The position numbers and the translations under genes were made by a program. From positions 106,584-170,583 of the forward strand of contig JAVEDE010000125.1 of the NCBI GenBank assembly GCA_030841105.1: a stretch of DNA of 64,000 bases. The letters run 5' to 3'. Positions 13,077-22,628 of this stretch are shown here, in pieces. This stretch comes from Pyrinomonadaceae bacterium (GTDB taxonomy: Bacteria > Acidobacteriota > Blastocatellia > Pyrinomonadales > Pyrinomonadaceae). Every line of letters starts with the position of its first letter. Positions within the stretch are counted from its first letter, which is position 1. The notes under the pieces were generated by a model, which was given only the letters and a program-made list of their open reading frames with translations, was not told the DNA's origin and did no database searches.

Positions 13077-14051
13077 ATGAAGCTGCGTTACTGGTTAGGT
13101 GGGGCGACGGCGGTGGCGGGCGGCGCGCTGGCGTTGAAGTTGTTGACGCGCCCGCAGGACGTGGACTGGGGCGAGCACCGCGAGCGTCTGCATCATGCGG
13201 AGCGTTCGCGCTTCGTCGAGATCGAGAATGTGCGCGTGCATTATCAGGAGGCGGGCGATGCGGGCGCGCCCGCGATGCTGTTGATCCACGGGTTCTGCGC
13301 GTCGAACTTCGTGTGGAACGACGCGCTCGTGCCGCTGGCCGAAGGGGGCTTTCGTGTCGTTGCGCCAGACCTCGTGGGCTTCGGTTTTTCGGGTAAGCCG
13401 GGGGGCGGCGAGTACACGATTGAGGCGCAGGCGCGCATCATCGTCGGGCTGTTGGACGCGCTCGGCATCGAACGCGCGACGCTCGTCGGCAGTTCTTACG
13501 GCGGCGCGGTCGCGGCCGTATGCGCTTTGGATTACGTGGAACGCGTCGAGCGTCTGGTGCTCGTCGGCGCGGTGTCGAACGACGAGATCATACAGAAGCC
13601 GCTGCTGCGACTCGCCGCGACGCCCGTCGTGGGCGAACTGCTCGCGCCCGTTCTTTTGGACGCGCGGCGGTTCGTCAAGAATCGCCTGCGGACGACTTAC
13701 GCCGCGCAGAACGGTTACATGCTCGACAACGCGCGCATCACGGCGCACCAGCGTCCCTTGCGCGCGGCGGCCACGCACCGCGCCATCCTGCGCACGCTGC
13801 GCGGCTGGCGCGCGACACGCATCGAGCGAGAGGCCGCGCGCATCACACAGCCGACGCTTCTAGTGTGGGGCGCGCACGACCGCGACGTGCCGCTGCGCTA
13901 CGGCGAGCGCCTGCACGAGTTGATCGGCCACTCGCGCCTGTTCGTCTTCCCCAACTGCGGACACCTGCCGCAGGAGGAACGCCCGCAGGAATTCGTCTCG
14001 GTCGTCGCGGAGTTTTGTCGCGGCGGCGAGGGGACGACGGCCGCCGCCTGA
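13077..14051 (+). CDS. Alpha/beta hydrolase
   Basis: The 324-residue protein opens with a short hydrophobic segment (MKLRYWLGGATAVAGGALAL), a probable membrane anchor or signal. The alpha/beta-hydrolase fold follows: oxyanion motif LLIHGFCASNFVW, nucleophile elbow GSSYGG (Ser near 140), acid WGAHDRDVP and base NCGHLPQEERP. Substrate cannot be told from sequence; the RsbQ/haloperoxidase/hydrolase group is equally possible. It lies 114 bases after prkA and 33 bases before yhbH on the same strand, so it sits inside what is usually a three-gene cassette. Confidence 0.9.
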   Translation: MKLRYWLGGATAVAGGALALKLLTRPQDVDWGEHRERLHHAERSRFVEIENVRVHYQEAGDAGAPAMLLIHGFCASNFVWNDALVPLAEGGFRVVAPDLVGFGFSGKPGGGEYTIEAQARIIVGLLDALGIERATLVGSSYGGAVAAVCALDYVERVERLVLVGAVSNDEIIQKPLLRLAATPVVGELLAPVLLDARRFVKNRLRTTYAAQNGYMLDNARITAHQRPLRAAATHRAILRTLRGWRATRIEREAARITQPTLLVWGAHDRDVPLRYGERLHELIGHSRLFVFPNCGHLPQEERPQEFVSVVAEFCRGGEGTTAAA

Positions 14052-14084
14052 GCGGCGCGTCATGCGTCCGAGAGGAGTTTTATC

Positions 14085-15248
<1,164 letters not shown>

Positions 15249-15297
15249 AGAGGCGCGACGGCCGCGCCGCCGTCGTCGTAAGGATGTCAAAAGAGTT

Positions 15298-16713
15298 ATG
15301 GCAGACGACCGCGAAATCAAAGACCTCGAACGCGCGCTCGAACAAATCTGGGAGATCGCCGCGCGCCTCGGCCTCGACCCGTTCCCCACGCGCTTCGAGA
15401 TCGTGCCCGCCACCGTGATGTACGAGATCGGCTCTTACGCGCTGCCCGGCCGCTACTCGCACTGGACGTTCGGCAAGGCTTACCATCGCATGAAGACCAT
15501 GTACGACTTCGGCCTCTCGAAGATTTACGAAGTTGTCATCAACACCAACCCGTCCTACGGCTTCCTCCTGGAGACCAACAGCCCCATTCAAAACAAACTC
15601 GTGATGGCGCACGTCCTCGGCCACGTGGACTTCTTCAAGCACAACGCCTACTTCTCGAAGACCAACCGGCGCATGGTCGAGTCGGTCTCGTCGCACGCGG
15701 GGCGCATGAGCGAGTACGAGTTCAAGTACGGGCGCAAGACCGTCGAAGAGTTTCTAGACGCCGTGCTCTCCATCGAGGAACACATTGACCCGAACTTTTT
15801 CATCAAGCAGGAACGCCCGCCGCAGACGGAGGAACAGCGCGCCGCCGGGCTGCCCAAAGAAGGCCGCTACGACGACCTCTGGAAGATCGGCGAACCCGTC
15901 GCGTCGCCCACGCCGCCCGCGCGCGAACTCCCGCGCGGCGAACGCCTCCCCGAAAAAGACCTCCTCTACTACATCATGCGCAACTCGCCCGCCCTCACCG
16001 ACTGGCAGCGCGACGCGATGGGCATGATCCGCGAAGAGATGGAATACTTCGTCCCGCAGATGCAGACGAAAACGCTAAACGAAGGATGGGCTAGTTACTG
16101 GCATTCGCGCATCATGCGTGAGCTTGAGTTGACGGATACGGAATCCATCGAGTTTGCCGAACTGCATGCGGGCGTCGTGTCGCCGCACAAGGGGCAGTTG
16201 AATCCGTATTATCTGGGGTACAAGATTCTCGAAGACATCGAGCGGCGTTGGGACAATCCGACGGCGGCGGAGCGCGAGCAGTTCGGGCGCAAGGGCGGCG
16301 AGGGGCGCGAGAAGATTTTCGAGGTGCGCGAACTCGACAACGACGTGTCGTTCCTGCGCAACTACCTGACCGAGGAGTTGTGCGAGGAGTTGGACTTGTT
16401 CGTGTACGAACTCGTGGAGGAAGAGGAGTGGACGGTGACGGAGAAGCGTTGGGAACGCGTGCGCGATCAACTCGTCTCGAACCTGACCAACTTCGGCTTT
16501 CCCTACATCGTCGTCGCCGACGGCGACTACAACCGCAACCGCGAACTCTACCTCAAGCACCAGTCGGAAGGCGCGGAACTCGACGCCAACTACGCGCGCA
16601 AAGTCCTCGAATACGTCTTCCGCCTCTGGGGTCGCCCTGTTCACCTCGAAACCACCGCCGACGGCGAACAGGTCGTCATGCGCTACAACGGCGAAGAACA
16701 CGAAGAAGACTAG
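15298..16713 (+). CDS. spoVR: SpoVR family protein
   Basis: The 471-residue protein matches SpoVR throughout: [56 protein letters not shown], then [16 protein letters not shown] and an acidic C-terminus. SpoVR is needed for normal spore cortex in Bacillus, but it is widespread with PrkA and YhbH in non-sporulating bacteria, where the trio responds to nutrient stress. It is the fourth gene of the cassette, 49 bases after yhbH. The heptad repeat at 16723-16845 begins 10 bases after the stop and may end or attenuate the transcript. Confidence 0.95.
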   Translation: MADDREIKDLERALEQIWEIAARLGLDPFPTRFEIVPATVMYEIGSYALPGRYSHWTFGKAYHRMKTMYDFGLSKIYEVVINTNPSYGFLLETNSPIQNKLVMAHVLGHVDFFKHNAYFSKTNRRMVESVSSHAGRMSEYEFKYGRKTVEEFLDAVLSIEEHIDPNFFIKQERPPQTEEQRAAGLPKEGRYDDLWKIGEPVASPTPPARELPRGERLPEKDLLYYIMRNSPALTDWQRDAMGMIREEMEYFVPQMQTKTLNEGWASYWHSRIMRELELTDTESIEFAELHAGVVSPHKGQLNPYYLGYKILEDIERRWDNPTAAEREQFGRKGGEGREKIFEVRELDNDVSFLRNYLTEELCEELDLFVYELVEEEEWTVTEKRWERVRDQLVSNLTNFGFPYIVVADGDYNRNRELYLKHQSEGAELDANYARKVLEYVFRLWGRPVHLETTADGEQVVMRYNGEEHEED

Positions 16714-16722
16714 CGGGAGCGG

Positions 16723-16845
16723 GTTTCAAGTTTCAGGTTTCAAGTTTCAGGACTGATGTTTGAAGTTCTTCAAGTTGAAGTTCTTCAAGTTGAAACTTGA
16801 AATTTGAAATCTACGATCTGAACCTTGAAGCCTGCGATTTGAAAC
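16723..16845. repeat. Heptad-phased repeat, TTTCAAG/TTGAAAC type
   Basis: Units of GTTTCAAG and GTTTCAGG alternate at 16723-16752 in exact 7-bp steps. The run turns into the inverse TTGAAGT/TTGAAAC units through to 16845. The two halves are reverse complements, giving a long imperfect hairpin between spoVR and the dikinase-like gene. Confidence 0.8.
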
Positions 16846-16910
16846 TATGTTTTGCCCGTTTCGCCGGAACTGTTAGGATGTGCGCCGCAGGAAAGGAGGG
16901 GCGAAAGAGC

Positions 16911-18329
16911 GTGGAAGAAACACAGAGCGAGGCCGCCGCAAACTCCGGCGGCGCGGGCTTAGGCCAGAGCCGCGGGCTGATCAAGGACGCCGTGCTGGAC
17001 AGGGTGAGCGAGGCGGCGAACGTCGCGCAGTTCGTGAGCTTCGACCCGGAAGCGCGGCAGCGTTACGCGCGCATCCACGAGCACGAGCCGAACCACACCT
17101 TCGAGAGCGTCGAGCGCGCGGTCGAGACGTTGCTCGCCGCCTCGCCGGACAGTTCCGTCAACGTCCGCAGTTTCACCCCGGAGAATCCCAAGAGCCGCGA
17201 ATTCATCTACGGCCTGCGCACGGTGGACGAGGCCGTGGCGGGAGTCCGGCGTTTGGCGGCGGAAGGCTTGTACACCATCGTCAACGAGACGGTGAACGTG
17301 AACGACGGCGGGGTGTCGGGCGTCGCGCTCGGCGACGTGATCGAAGTCGCGCCGGGCGACACGCCGCGCGCCGTGGAGAAGCCGGGCACGGTCTCGTTCG
17401 CGCGCGACATGGGCTTGCGTCTGCTGGAAAAAGTTTATCACTTCTGCCCCGCGCTCGATTTCGCGCCCGACCTCCGCGTCGAGTTCAGCATCCACCCGAT
17501 CCGGCGTGGCTTCAGGATGCAGCATACTATCGTCTGGGAACTGGAACAGGTCGGCCTCACGCACTCGACGGCCGAGACGCGTTGGCCGAACAAGTTCAGC
17601 CGCTTCGTCGGCGACAAAGCCTTCGGGTTGTTGGTCGCAGACATGCTGGGGCTGCCCGTCCCGCAGACGACCGTCTTCGCGCGCCACCTCGCGCCCTTCA
17701 CCTTCGGCCGCGCCACCGGCACGGGCGAAACCTGGATTCGCACCTGCCCCGTCGTGCAAGACCCCGGCCATTACACGACGCAGCGCGGCTGGCTCGACCC
17801 CTTCAAACTCATGAACGAGGAAGACCCCGAAGCGACCAACATCGCCTCCGTCCTCGCACAGGAGGGCGTGGACGCGGCCTTCTCCGGTTCGCTCATCGTG
17901 CAGGCCGACGGCGAAGCCAAGATCGAAGGGACGCGCGGCTACGGCGACAAGTTCATGCTCGGACAAGTTGACCTCGCCGTGCTGCCCGAAGAGACGCTCG
18001 CGGAAGTGACGCGGTTGTACGAGGAGGCGACGCGCCATCTGGGGGCGGTGCGGATGGAGTGGGTCTACGGCAAGGACGGGCGGACGTGGATCGTGCAGCT
18101 TCATCGCGGCCAGACTTCCAGTCAAGGGTCGATCATCCACAAGGGCGAGGCCGCCCTGTACCACCGCTTCGACGTGCGCGAAGGCATAGACGAACTACGC
18201 AAGTTGATCGCCGCGGTCGAGGGGCGAGGCGAGGGCATCATCCTCGTCGGTCAGGTGGGCGTCACCAGCCACCTCGGCGACCTGCTGCGCAAAGCGCAGA
18301 TTCCTTCGCGGGTCGAACAGTCGCTCTGA
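16911..18329 (+). CDS. Divergent pyruvate phosphate dikinase-like protein (ATP-grasp plus phosphohistidine swivel)
   Basis: The 472-residue protein resembles PEP synthase/PPDK in two places. GDKAFGLLVADMLGLPVPQT recalls the start of the PEP/pyruvate-binding ATP-grasp domain, and RMEWVYGKDGRTWIVQLHRG recalls its end (family pattern: EWA...G.LYILQARP). The last 40 residues hold VGQVGVTSHLGDLLRKAQIP, equivalent to the swivelling-domain phosphohistidine loop (TSHAA...GIP). The PEP-binding TIM barrel is absent and the swivel is much shortened. The first about 190 residues are unfamiliar. I infer ATP-dependent phosphotransfer to an unknown acceptor. GTG 16911 was chosen because AAAGGAGGGG precedes it; an ATG at 16878 is the alternative. 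The DUF4406-like gene follows by 139 bases. Confidence 0.7.
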   Translation: MEETQSEAAANSGGAGLGQSRGLIKDAVLDRVSEAANVAQFVSFDPEARQRYARIHEHEPNHTFESVERAVETLLAASPDSSVNVRSFTPENPKSREFIYGLRTVDEAVAGVRRLAAEGLYTIVNETVNVNDGGVSGVALGDVIEVAPGDTPRAVEKPGTVSFARDMGLRLLEKVYHFCPALDFAPDLRVEFSIHPIRRGFRMQHTIVWELEQVGLTHSTAETRWPNKFSRFVGDKAFGLLVADMLGLPVPQTTVFARHLAPFTFGRATGTGETWIRTCPVVQDPGHYTTQRGWLDPFKLMNEEDPEATNIASVLAQEGVDAAFSGSLIVQADGEAKIEGTRGYGDKFMLGQVDLAVLPEETLAEVTRLYEEATRHLGAVRMEWVYGKDGRTWIVQLHRGQTSSQGSIIHKGEAALYHRFDVREGIDELRKLIAAVEGRGEGIILVGQVGVTSHLGDLLRKAQIPSRVEQSL

Positions 18330-18468
18330 TGCGCGCCGCCGTCATCGTCGTCGCCGTCGCCAAGTTAGGATCAAGTTCGCACGCCAACTCAAGCTCAAGC
18401 TCGTAATTAAACTCGGGGTCGGCGGCCGCCTGCGGCCGCGAGCCTCTCGCTTCGGGGAACATAATTGA

Positions 18469-19119
18469 ATGGACTCGCTCTACTACGGGACGCCGGATTT
18501 CGCCGTCGCCGAATTTCAACACCGCAGCGTGTTGGACGAAATCAAAATGTTGATGACCGCCTTCGACTGCGTGTTCGCAGACAACTCCGCCATCTATTGC
18601 AGCGGCGACGTGACGACGGGCAAACAGTTTTACCGGATGCTCAGGGAGCACGAGGTGGCGTCCGGCGCGGAGTTGAAAGTTAAACTCGGCGCTGCCGCCT
18701 GCAAGGAGTTGATGAGCGATCTCGTGCGGCGGAACATCGAGCGCGGCATCGCGTTCGCGGAGAACGTGCGGCAGCGCGGGCACACCAACCTCATCAACCC
18801 CGGCCCGCTCGTCGCGCCCGACTTCGATCAGCAGCACTATCTCTACCTGTGGGAATGGGTCATCATCCGCAAGGCTTACGAGGCGCAGTTCAACGAGGAT
18901 TGGGAGTACAGCAACGGCTGCACGCTCGAATATGCCATCGCCACCAAAAAGGGCATCTCGCGGCGCGATCATCTGGGGCGCGCATTGGAGTTGCCGGAGG
19001 CTGTCGCGAAGGTCGAGCGCGCGTTGGCCGAGTTGAAGCACGACGGGATGCGTACGGAGACGCTCGAACTCAACCTGTCCCGCCTGAAAGAACTCTCCGC
19101 GGCGGGCAAATCGCGCTGA
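18469..19119 (+). CDS. Deoxyribosyltransferase/DUF4406-like protein
   Basis: This is a 216-residue protein I do not recognise with certainty. Three stretches fit the nucleoside 2-deoxyribosyltransferase/DUF4406 pattern: AIYCSGDVTTGKQF (family: YISGPITG), GHTNLINPGPLVAPDF (family: G..VINP), and DWEYSNGCTLEYAIATKKGI (family: W..S.GA..E...A...G). Such folds cleave or transfer N-glycosidic bonds. The match is by eye only. The gene follows the dikinase-like gene on the same strand, and between them is a GC-rich palindrome (18422-18439). Together the pair could form an uncharacterised nucleotide-processing module. Confidence 0.6.
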   Translation: MDSLYYGTPDFAVAEFQHRSVLDEIKMLMTAFDCVFADNSAIYCSGDVTTGKQFYRMLREHEVASGAELKVKLGAAACKELMSDLVRRNIERGIAFAENVRQRGHTNLINPGPLVAPDFDQQHYLYLWEWVIIRKAYEAQFNEDWEYSNGCTLEYAIATKKGISRRDHLGRALELPEAVAKVERALAELKHDGMRTETLELNLSRLKELSAAGKSR

Positions 19120-19199
19120 ACGCGGAATCAACCCCGCCATCCCCTCTTGCTGCCATCGCGTCAACGCTGCTCTCGCTTCCGTTGCGCCGACAATGTTCA

Positions 19200-19224
19200 C
19201 CCCGGCCATCACCGACGGCCGGGG
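19200..19224 (+). terminator. GC-rich hairpin, possible terminator
   Basis: CCCCGGCC (19200-19207) and GGCCGGGG (19217-19224) form a perfect 8-bp stem with a 9-base loop, 81 bases after the stop at 19119. There is no T-tract, so rho-independent termination is uncertain. Confidence 0.45.
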
Positions 19225-19252
19225 CGCTGACCTCCGAACGTAAAAATCCCTC

Positions 19253-19282
19253 TGGACACGCGCCCGCGAACTAAAGTATAAG
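19253..19282 (+). promoter_or_regulatory. Candidate sigma70-type promoter for the 19576 gene
   Basis: TGGACA (19253-19258) and TATAAG (19277-19282) are separated by 18 bases and lie just beyond the hairpin that closes the upstream unit. Confidence 0.45.
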
Positions 19283-19575
19283 CCACGTGCATTTCTCAAG
19301 ACGTTCGTCGTTTGCCGACGCCGCTGTCACGCGTTTGCACTTGGCCGCTGCCCCGTTCAAGCCGCACTACTTTCCGGGGAAGCCTACTACCACAACTCTC
19401 TTTTCAGCCCGGTCAGGTCATGCCGCACCTCGCGGCGAAATTCTCGTTGGACGACGTTAGTTCCTCGGCGCGAAGATTTCTCAAACCACCGTCGGAGCGT
19501 TCGTGGCCGTCGCCGCAGATGAAATAAAAAGCGAGTGATAATCATTAACGAGTAGAACGAATAGGAGGCTCCCGT

Positions 19576-21279
19576 ATGGCGAATCAATGGCGCGACCGAA
19601 ACACTCTTGTCCCCGATAGACCGATGCTGATTTTCGTCCTCTCTTTTCTGGGTGCGATCCTGCTCCGGCTGGCCGGCGTGGACGAGCCGTGGGTGACCGG
19701 CATTTTCTGGCTCTCCTTCCTCGGCTTTCTCTTCATGGTGTTGTTGCTGGTCAGGCAGCAATTGTCCGAAAAGTGGAAATACAAAGAGCGGAAACTGTTC
19801 GAATCCCGCTGGGGGACGCTCGGCATCGCGCTGCTGGGTTTCGCGCTGGGCACGTTGGTTTATCACAACCGCGCCTGGTTCATCTGGCTCTGGGAGCAGT
19901 TCAGGCGGATCAATCGCCCGGACGAGTGGATGCTGTTCAGCCTGTTCCTGCTCGGCGTGATGCTCGGGTTCTTCGTCGTGCGCAACTGGTCGAAGGATCA
20001 GAAAGACTTCGTCGCGAGTCTGACGGCGGTCTTCGGCGCGGCCTTCGTCTCGACGCTCCTGGGGCAACTGAGCGCGCAGAACGGCTCCGTCCTGACGCCG
20101 CAGAATACCTTCTCCTTCTACGCGCTCGGCTTCTCGCTGTCGGGCGCGGCGAACCTCATCGCCTTCGCCCTGCTCATCGGTCACTACAGCCGCACCCGGT
20201 CGCTGACGAGCCGTTCGGTCATAGATTTCCTCTACGGCAGCGACAAGGCACAGGCCATTGACGGCTACTTTTTGAAGAACTTCGAGGCCGACCCGAATTA
20301 CGCCAAGGTCAAACTCGTAGCCGCCCTGAGCGCCTATCGCGATGTCATCAGGATCGAATTCGCGAGAAAGATGAACGACCGCAAGGACTCTGCCGGCCGG
20401 ACAGATCTGGCCGTCGGGTATGACTCGCCACCCTGCGACCCGTCCTCGCCGCCCGACCCCTGCGCCGGCGACGTCAGGCCGCCCTTCGACTACTTTGAAC
20501 TGCTCGCGATCAGAAGCACGCCGGAGCCAGACCCGCCCCGCGAGCCGTCGCCCGCCTCGCCCCCCGCTCCCGGCAGAGGCACTTACGAAATCTTGTTCCG
20601 CAGGCTCAGGCCGAAGGGAGGGTGCGGGCAGGGAGACCCGATCACGCCGGAGATGTTCCGCGTCGCGATCTCCATGAGGTGGCTGGACAGCATCGAGTAC
20701 GTCGTCACCGCCGGTCAATACCTCAAGGCGTTCCCTTACTACGGCAGCGTCGCGGGCATGGCGTTGCAGGTGAGAAAGACGATTGTCATGAACCGGGATC
20801 GGTATAAGAAATTCCGCACCAGCGATTTCTTCGAAGGCAAGACGCCCAATCAGGCCGACCAGCCGCGCGGCCTGTACGAGATTGATTACCTCTCCTACAT
20901 CACCGTCCCGATGGCGAGCAGCTTCGGCACGCCGGAAGAACAATCCCTCGGCGTCCTGCATCTCGATACGAAACTCTTCGCCTACCCGAAAGGCGGGTTG
21001 CCGCCGGGCGCGTGCCTTCTGGCGCACAACGAACCGGGGCAGGAAGTCTTTAGAATACTCATCGAGGCGGAAGACGAGAAGACGCTGCGGGAGAATTTGG
21101 AGCAAAGGCTGGACGAGTTTGAGGTCTACGCGTGCAACCTGTACACGCAAAACGATCCGGTGGTCGAAGACCTCGTGACCATGAAAGAGGTGATCATCCC
21201 CCTCCTGGAACTCTACAAGAAATGCCGCACCGGGGCGATCAATCAAACCAACACGACCGCCGCCACGAGGGCTGCCTAG
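19576..21279 (+). CDS. Membrane protein with a cytoplasmic GAF-like C-terminal region
   Basis: The 567-residue protein has five or six hydrophobic segments in its first 205 residues (for example MLIFVLSFLGAILLRLAGV, IFWLSFLGFLFMVLLLV, WMLFSLFLLGVMLGFFVV). A soluble part of about 350 residues follows, interrupted by a Pro-rich loop (about 285-335). Near 435-475, YEIDYLSYITVPMASSFGTP and QSLGVLHLDTKLFAYP resemble the core of a GAF ligand-binding domain. No kinase, cyclase or DNA-binding domain is attached, so any signal output must be through a partner. The family is not recognised. AGGAGG precedes the ATG. Confidence 0.8.
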   Translation: MANQWRDRNTLVPDRPMLIFVLSFLGAILLRLAGVDEPWVTGIFWLSFLGFLFMVLLLVRQQLSEKWKYKERKLFESRWGTLGIALLGFALGTLVYHNRAWFIWLWEQFRRINRPDEWMLFSLFLLGVMLGFFVVRNWSKDQKDFVASLTAVFGAAFVSTLLGQLSAQNGSVLTPQNTFSFYALGFSLSGAANLIAFALLIGHYSRTRSLTSRSVIDFLYGSDKAQAIDGYFLKNFEADPNYAKVKLVAALSAYRDVIRIEFARKMNDRKDSAGRTDLAVGYDSPPCDPSSPPDPCAGDVRPPFDYFELLAIRSTPEPDPPREPSPASPPAPGRGTYEILFRRLRPKGGCGQGDPITPEMFRVAISMRWLDSIEYVVTAGQYLKAFPYYGSVAGMALQVRKTIVMNRDRYKKFRTSDFFEGKTPNQADQPRGLYEIDYLSYITVPMASSFGTPEEQSLGVLHLDTKLFAYPKGGLPPGACLLAHNEPGQEVFRILIEAEDEKTLRENLEQRLDEFEVYACNLYTQNDPVVEDLVTMKEVIIPLLELYKKCRTGAINQTNTTAATRAA

Positions 21280-21367
21280 TCTTTCGCGCCGGGCGAGTCG
21301 AGGCCGCCACTCTCTGCGAGAGACTGCTGACAGGTCAACTGCGCGCCTCTGAACGAGAGGTGTTTCT

Positions 21368-21868
21368 TCACCTGTTCAGACGCCAGATCGCCAGATTGAG
21401 GAAGCCCGCGAAAGTGACCCACATCAGGTAAGGCCACATCAGCCACGCGGCCGTGTGCGAGACGCGCCAGAACGAGAGCATCGTCGCGAAGATGGCTGCC
21501 CAGAGGAAAAAGATTTCGACGAGCGCGAGGTCGGGTCGCCGCCAGCCGAAGAAGACGATTGACCAGAGCGCGTTGAGGACGAGTTGGACGGCGAAGAGCG
21601 TGATCGCCAAACTCGCCGCCGCAAAGCCGCGCTCGCGCCAGACGAGCCACACCGCGATTGCCATCGAAAGGTAGAGCAGCGTCCAGACAGGGCCGAAGAG
21701 CCACGCGGGCGGAGTCCACGCGGGCTTGTGGAGCGAGGCGTACCAAGTGGGGATCGCCGGGGTGGTGTAGAGTGAGCCGATACCGGCGGCGGCGAAGCAG
21801 GCGGCGACGGCGCACGCCAGACCGATCCACTGCGACGCGCCCTGCGGCAAGTAAGTTGACGTGTTCAT
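21368..21868 (-). CDS. tspO: TspO/MBR family protein
   Basis: The 166-residue protein has five hydrophobic helices and the family motifs WYASLHKPAWTPPAWLFGPV and LNALWSIVFFGWRRPDLAL. TspO proteins bind porphyrins and cholesterol-like ligands in the outer or cytoplasmic membrane and are linked to tetrapyrrole regulation and stress. The ATG at 21866-21868 lies in the first of three 22-bp copies of the gene's own start region (21849-21922). It is convergent with the gene ending at 21279 and divergent from the SRPBCC gene. Confidence 0.95.
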   Translation of the reverse strand: MNTSTYLPQGASQWIGLACAVAACFAAAGIGSLYTTPAIPTWYASLHKPAWTPPAWLFGPVWTLLYLSMAIAVWLVWRERGFAAASLAITLFAVQLVLNALWSIVFFGWRRPDLALVEIFFLWAAIFATMLSFWRVSHTAAWLMWPYLMWVTFAGFLNLAIWRLNR

Positions 21869-21922
21869 CTTTACGGCAAGTAGTTTGAAGCGTTCATCTC
21901 AAGTAGTTTGAAGCGTTCATCT
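21849..21922 (-). repeat. Three tandem copies of the tspO start region
   Basis: Three 22-bp units occur at 21849-21870 (the true start, diverged), 21878-21899 and 21901-21922 (identical to each other). Read on the minus strand each begins ATGAACGCTTCAAACTAC or a variant, giving MNTSTYL for the gene and two upstream mini-frames, MNASNYLP-stop and MNASNYLR-stop. None of the three ATGs has a strong Shine-Dalgarno. This is either a recent tandem duplication or a leader-peptide arrangement. Confidence 0.8.
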
Positions 21923-22016
21923 GTTGACCGTCACGATCGTCGCGCGAATTGTTCGCGGGGAGATGAGCCGGGTCTAACTTTTTTGTGCGGAGCAGCGGAG
22001 CGAGGGGAAGAACCGG

Positions 22017-22490
22017 ATGGGTCAACGTCGCACGTTCGTCAGGGAGAGCATCATCGCCGCCGCGCCGGAGCGCGTCTTCGCGTTTCACGAACTGCCGGAC
22101 GCGCTCGCGCGTCTTACGCCGCCGTGGGAATCGTCGCGCGTGATTCAGGCGGCACGGATTTCCGAAGTCGGCTCGGAGGCGATCATCGAGACGCGCCTCT
22201 TCGGCGTCATGCCCGTGCGCTGGGTCGCGCGCCACACGGCCTACGATCCGCCGCGCATGTTTGAAGACGTGCAAATATCAGGGCCGTTCCGCTTCTGGCG
22301 TCACCGCCATCTCGTCGCGCCGCACGCGTCCGGGGGCGCGCTCCTCCGAGACGAGATCGAATACGAACCGCCGTTCCATTTCCTCGGCCGACTCGCCGAA
22401 CCCTTCCTCATCACCCCGCGACTGACAAAACTTTTCGACTACCGCCACGCCGCAACGCGCGACTGGTGTGAGAAAGACAGTGACAAGTGA
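22017..22490 (+). CDS. SRPBCC (START-like) family protein
   Basis: The 157-residue protein fits the polyketide-cyclase/START-like fold: RTFVRESIIAAAPERVFAFH at the N-terminus, VIETRLFG-type strands, and FLGRLAEPFLITPRLTKLFD with a C-terminal helix FDYRHAATRDW. SRPBCC proteins bind hydrophobic ligands; the cyanobacterial and acidobacterial versions are mostly uncharacterised. The last codons and stop (SDK-stop) are encoded by the heptad repeat at 22480-22628. It is divergent from tspO. Confidence 0.85.
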   Translation: MGQRRTFVRESIIAAAPERVFAFHELPDALARLTPPWESSRVIQAARISEVGSEAIIETRLFGVMPVRWVARHTAYDPPRMFEDVQISGPFRFWRHRHLVAPHASGGALLRDEIEYEPPFHFLGRLAEPFLITPRLTKLFDYRHAATRDWCEKDSDK

Positions 22491-22628
22491 CGAGTAACGA
22501 GTGACGAGCAAAAAGCCATGAATCGTGAATCGTCAATCGTGAATAGAAGAAGACAGTTTTCTCTATTCACGATTGACGATTCACGATTTACTTTCTTCAC
22601 TCGTCACTTGTCACTCGTCACTTGTCAC
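22480..22628. repeat. Hairpin of GTGACAA and AATCGTG heptads between convergent genes
   Basis: The left arm has GTGACAA/GTGACGA units then ATGAATCGTGAATCGTCAAT. The right arm is the inverse (TATTCACGATTGACGATTC, then CTCGTCACTTGTCACT), around a short loop near 22551-22560. Both flanking genes end inside it: each arm contains AGTGACAAGTGA, read as Ser-Asp-Lys-stop by the SRPBCC gene on the plus strand and by the membrane protein on the minus strand. Confidence 0.9.

Larger units (their letters stand above)
19120..19575. other. Intergenic region with terminator-like hairpin and candidate promoter
   Basis: After the hairpin at 19200-19224 and the candidate promoter at 19253-19282 lies an untranslated stretch of about 290 bases leading to the gene at 19576. 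I see no gene or recognised RNA in it. Confidence 0.5.

Noticed and set aside
16959..18164. 401-codon minus-strand frame opposite the dikinase-like gene
   Set aside because: Antisense shadow; the forward frame carries the ATP-grasp and TSH motifs and a strong Shine-Dalgarno.
19387..21246. 619-codon minus-strand frame opposite the membrane GAF-like gene
   Set aside because: Composition is that of an antisense frame; the plus strand has a strong Shine-Dalgarno and membrane helices.
22480..22628. CRISPR-like repeat array at heptad sites
   Set aside because: Units are 7 bp with no spacers and the arms are inverted; there are no cas genes in the window.
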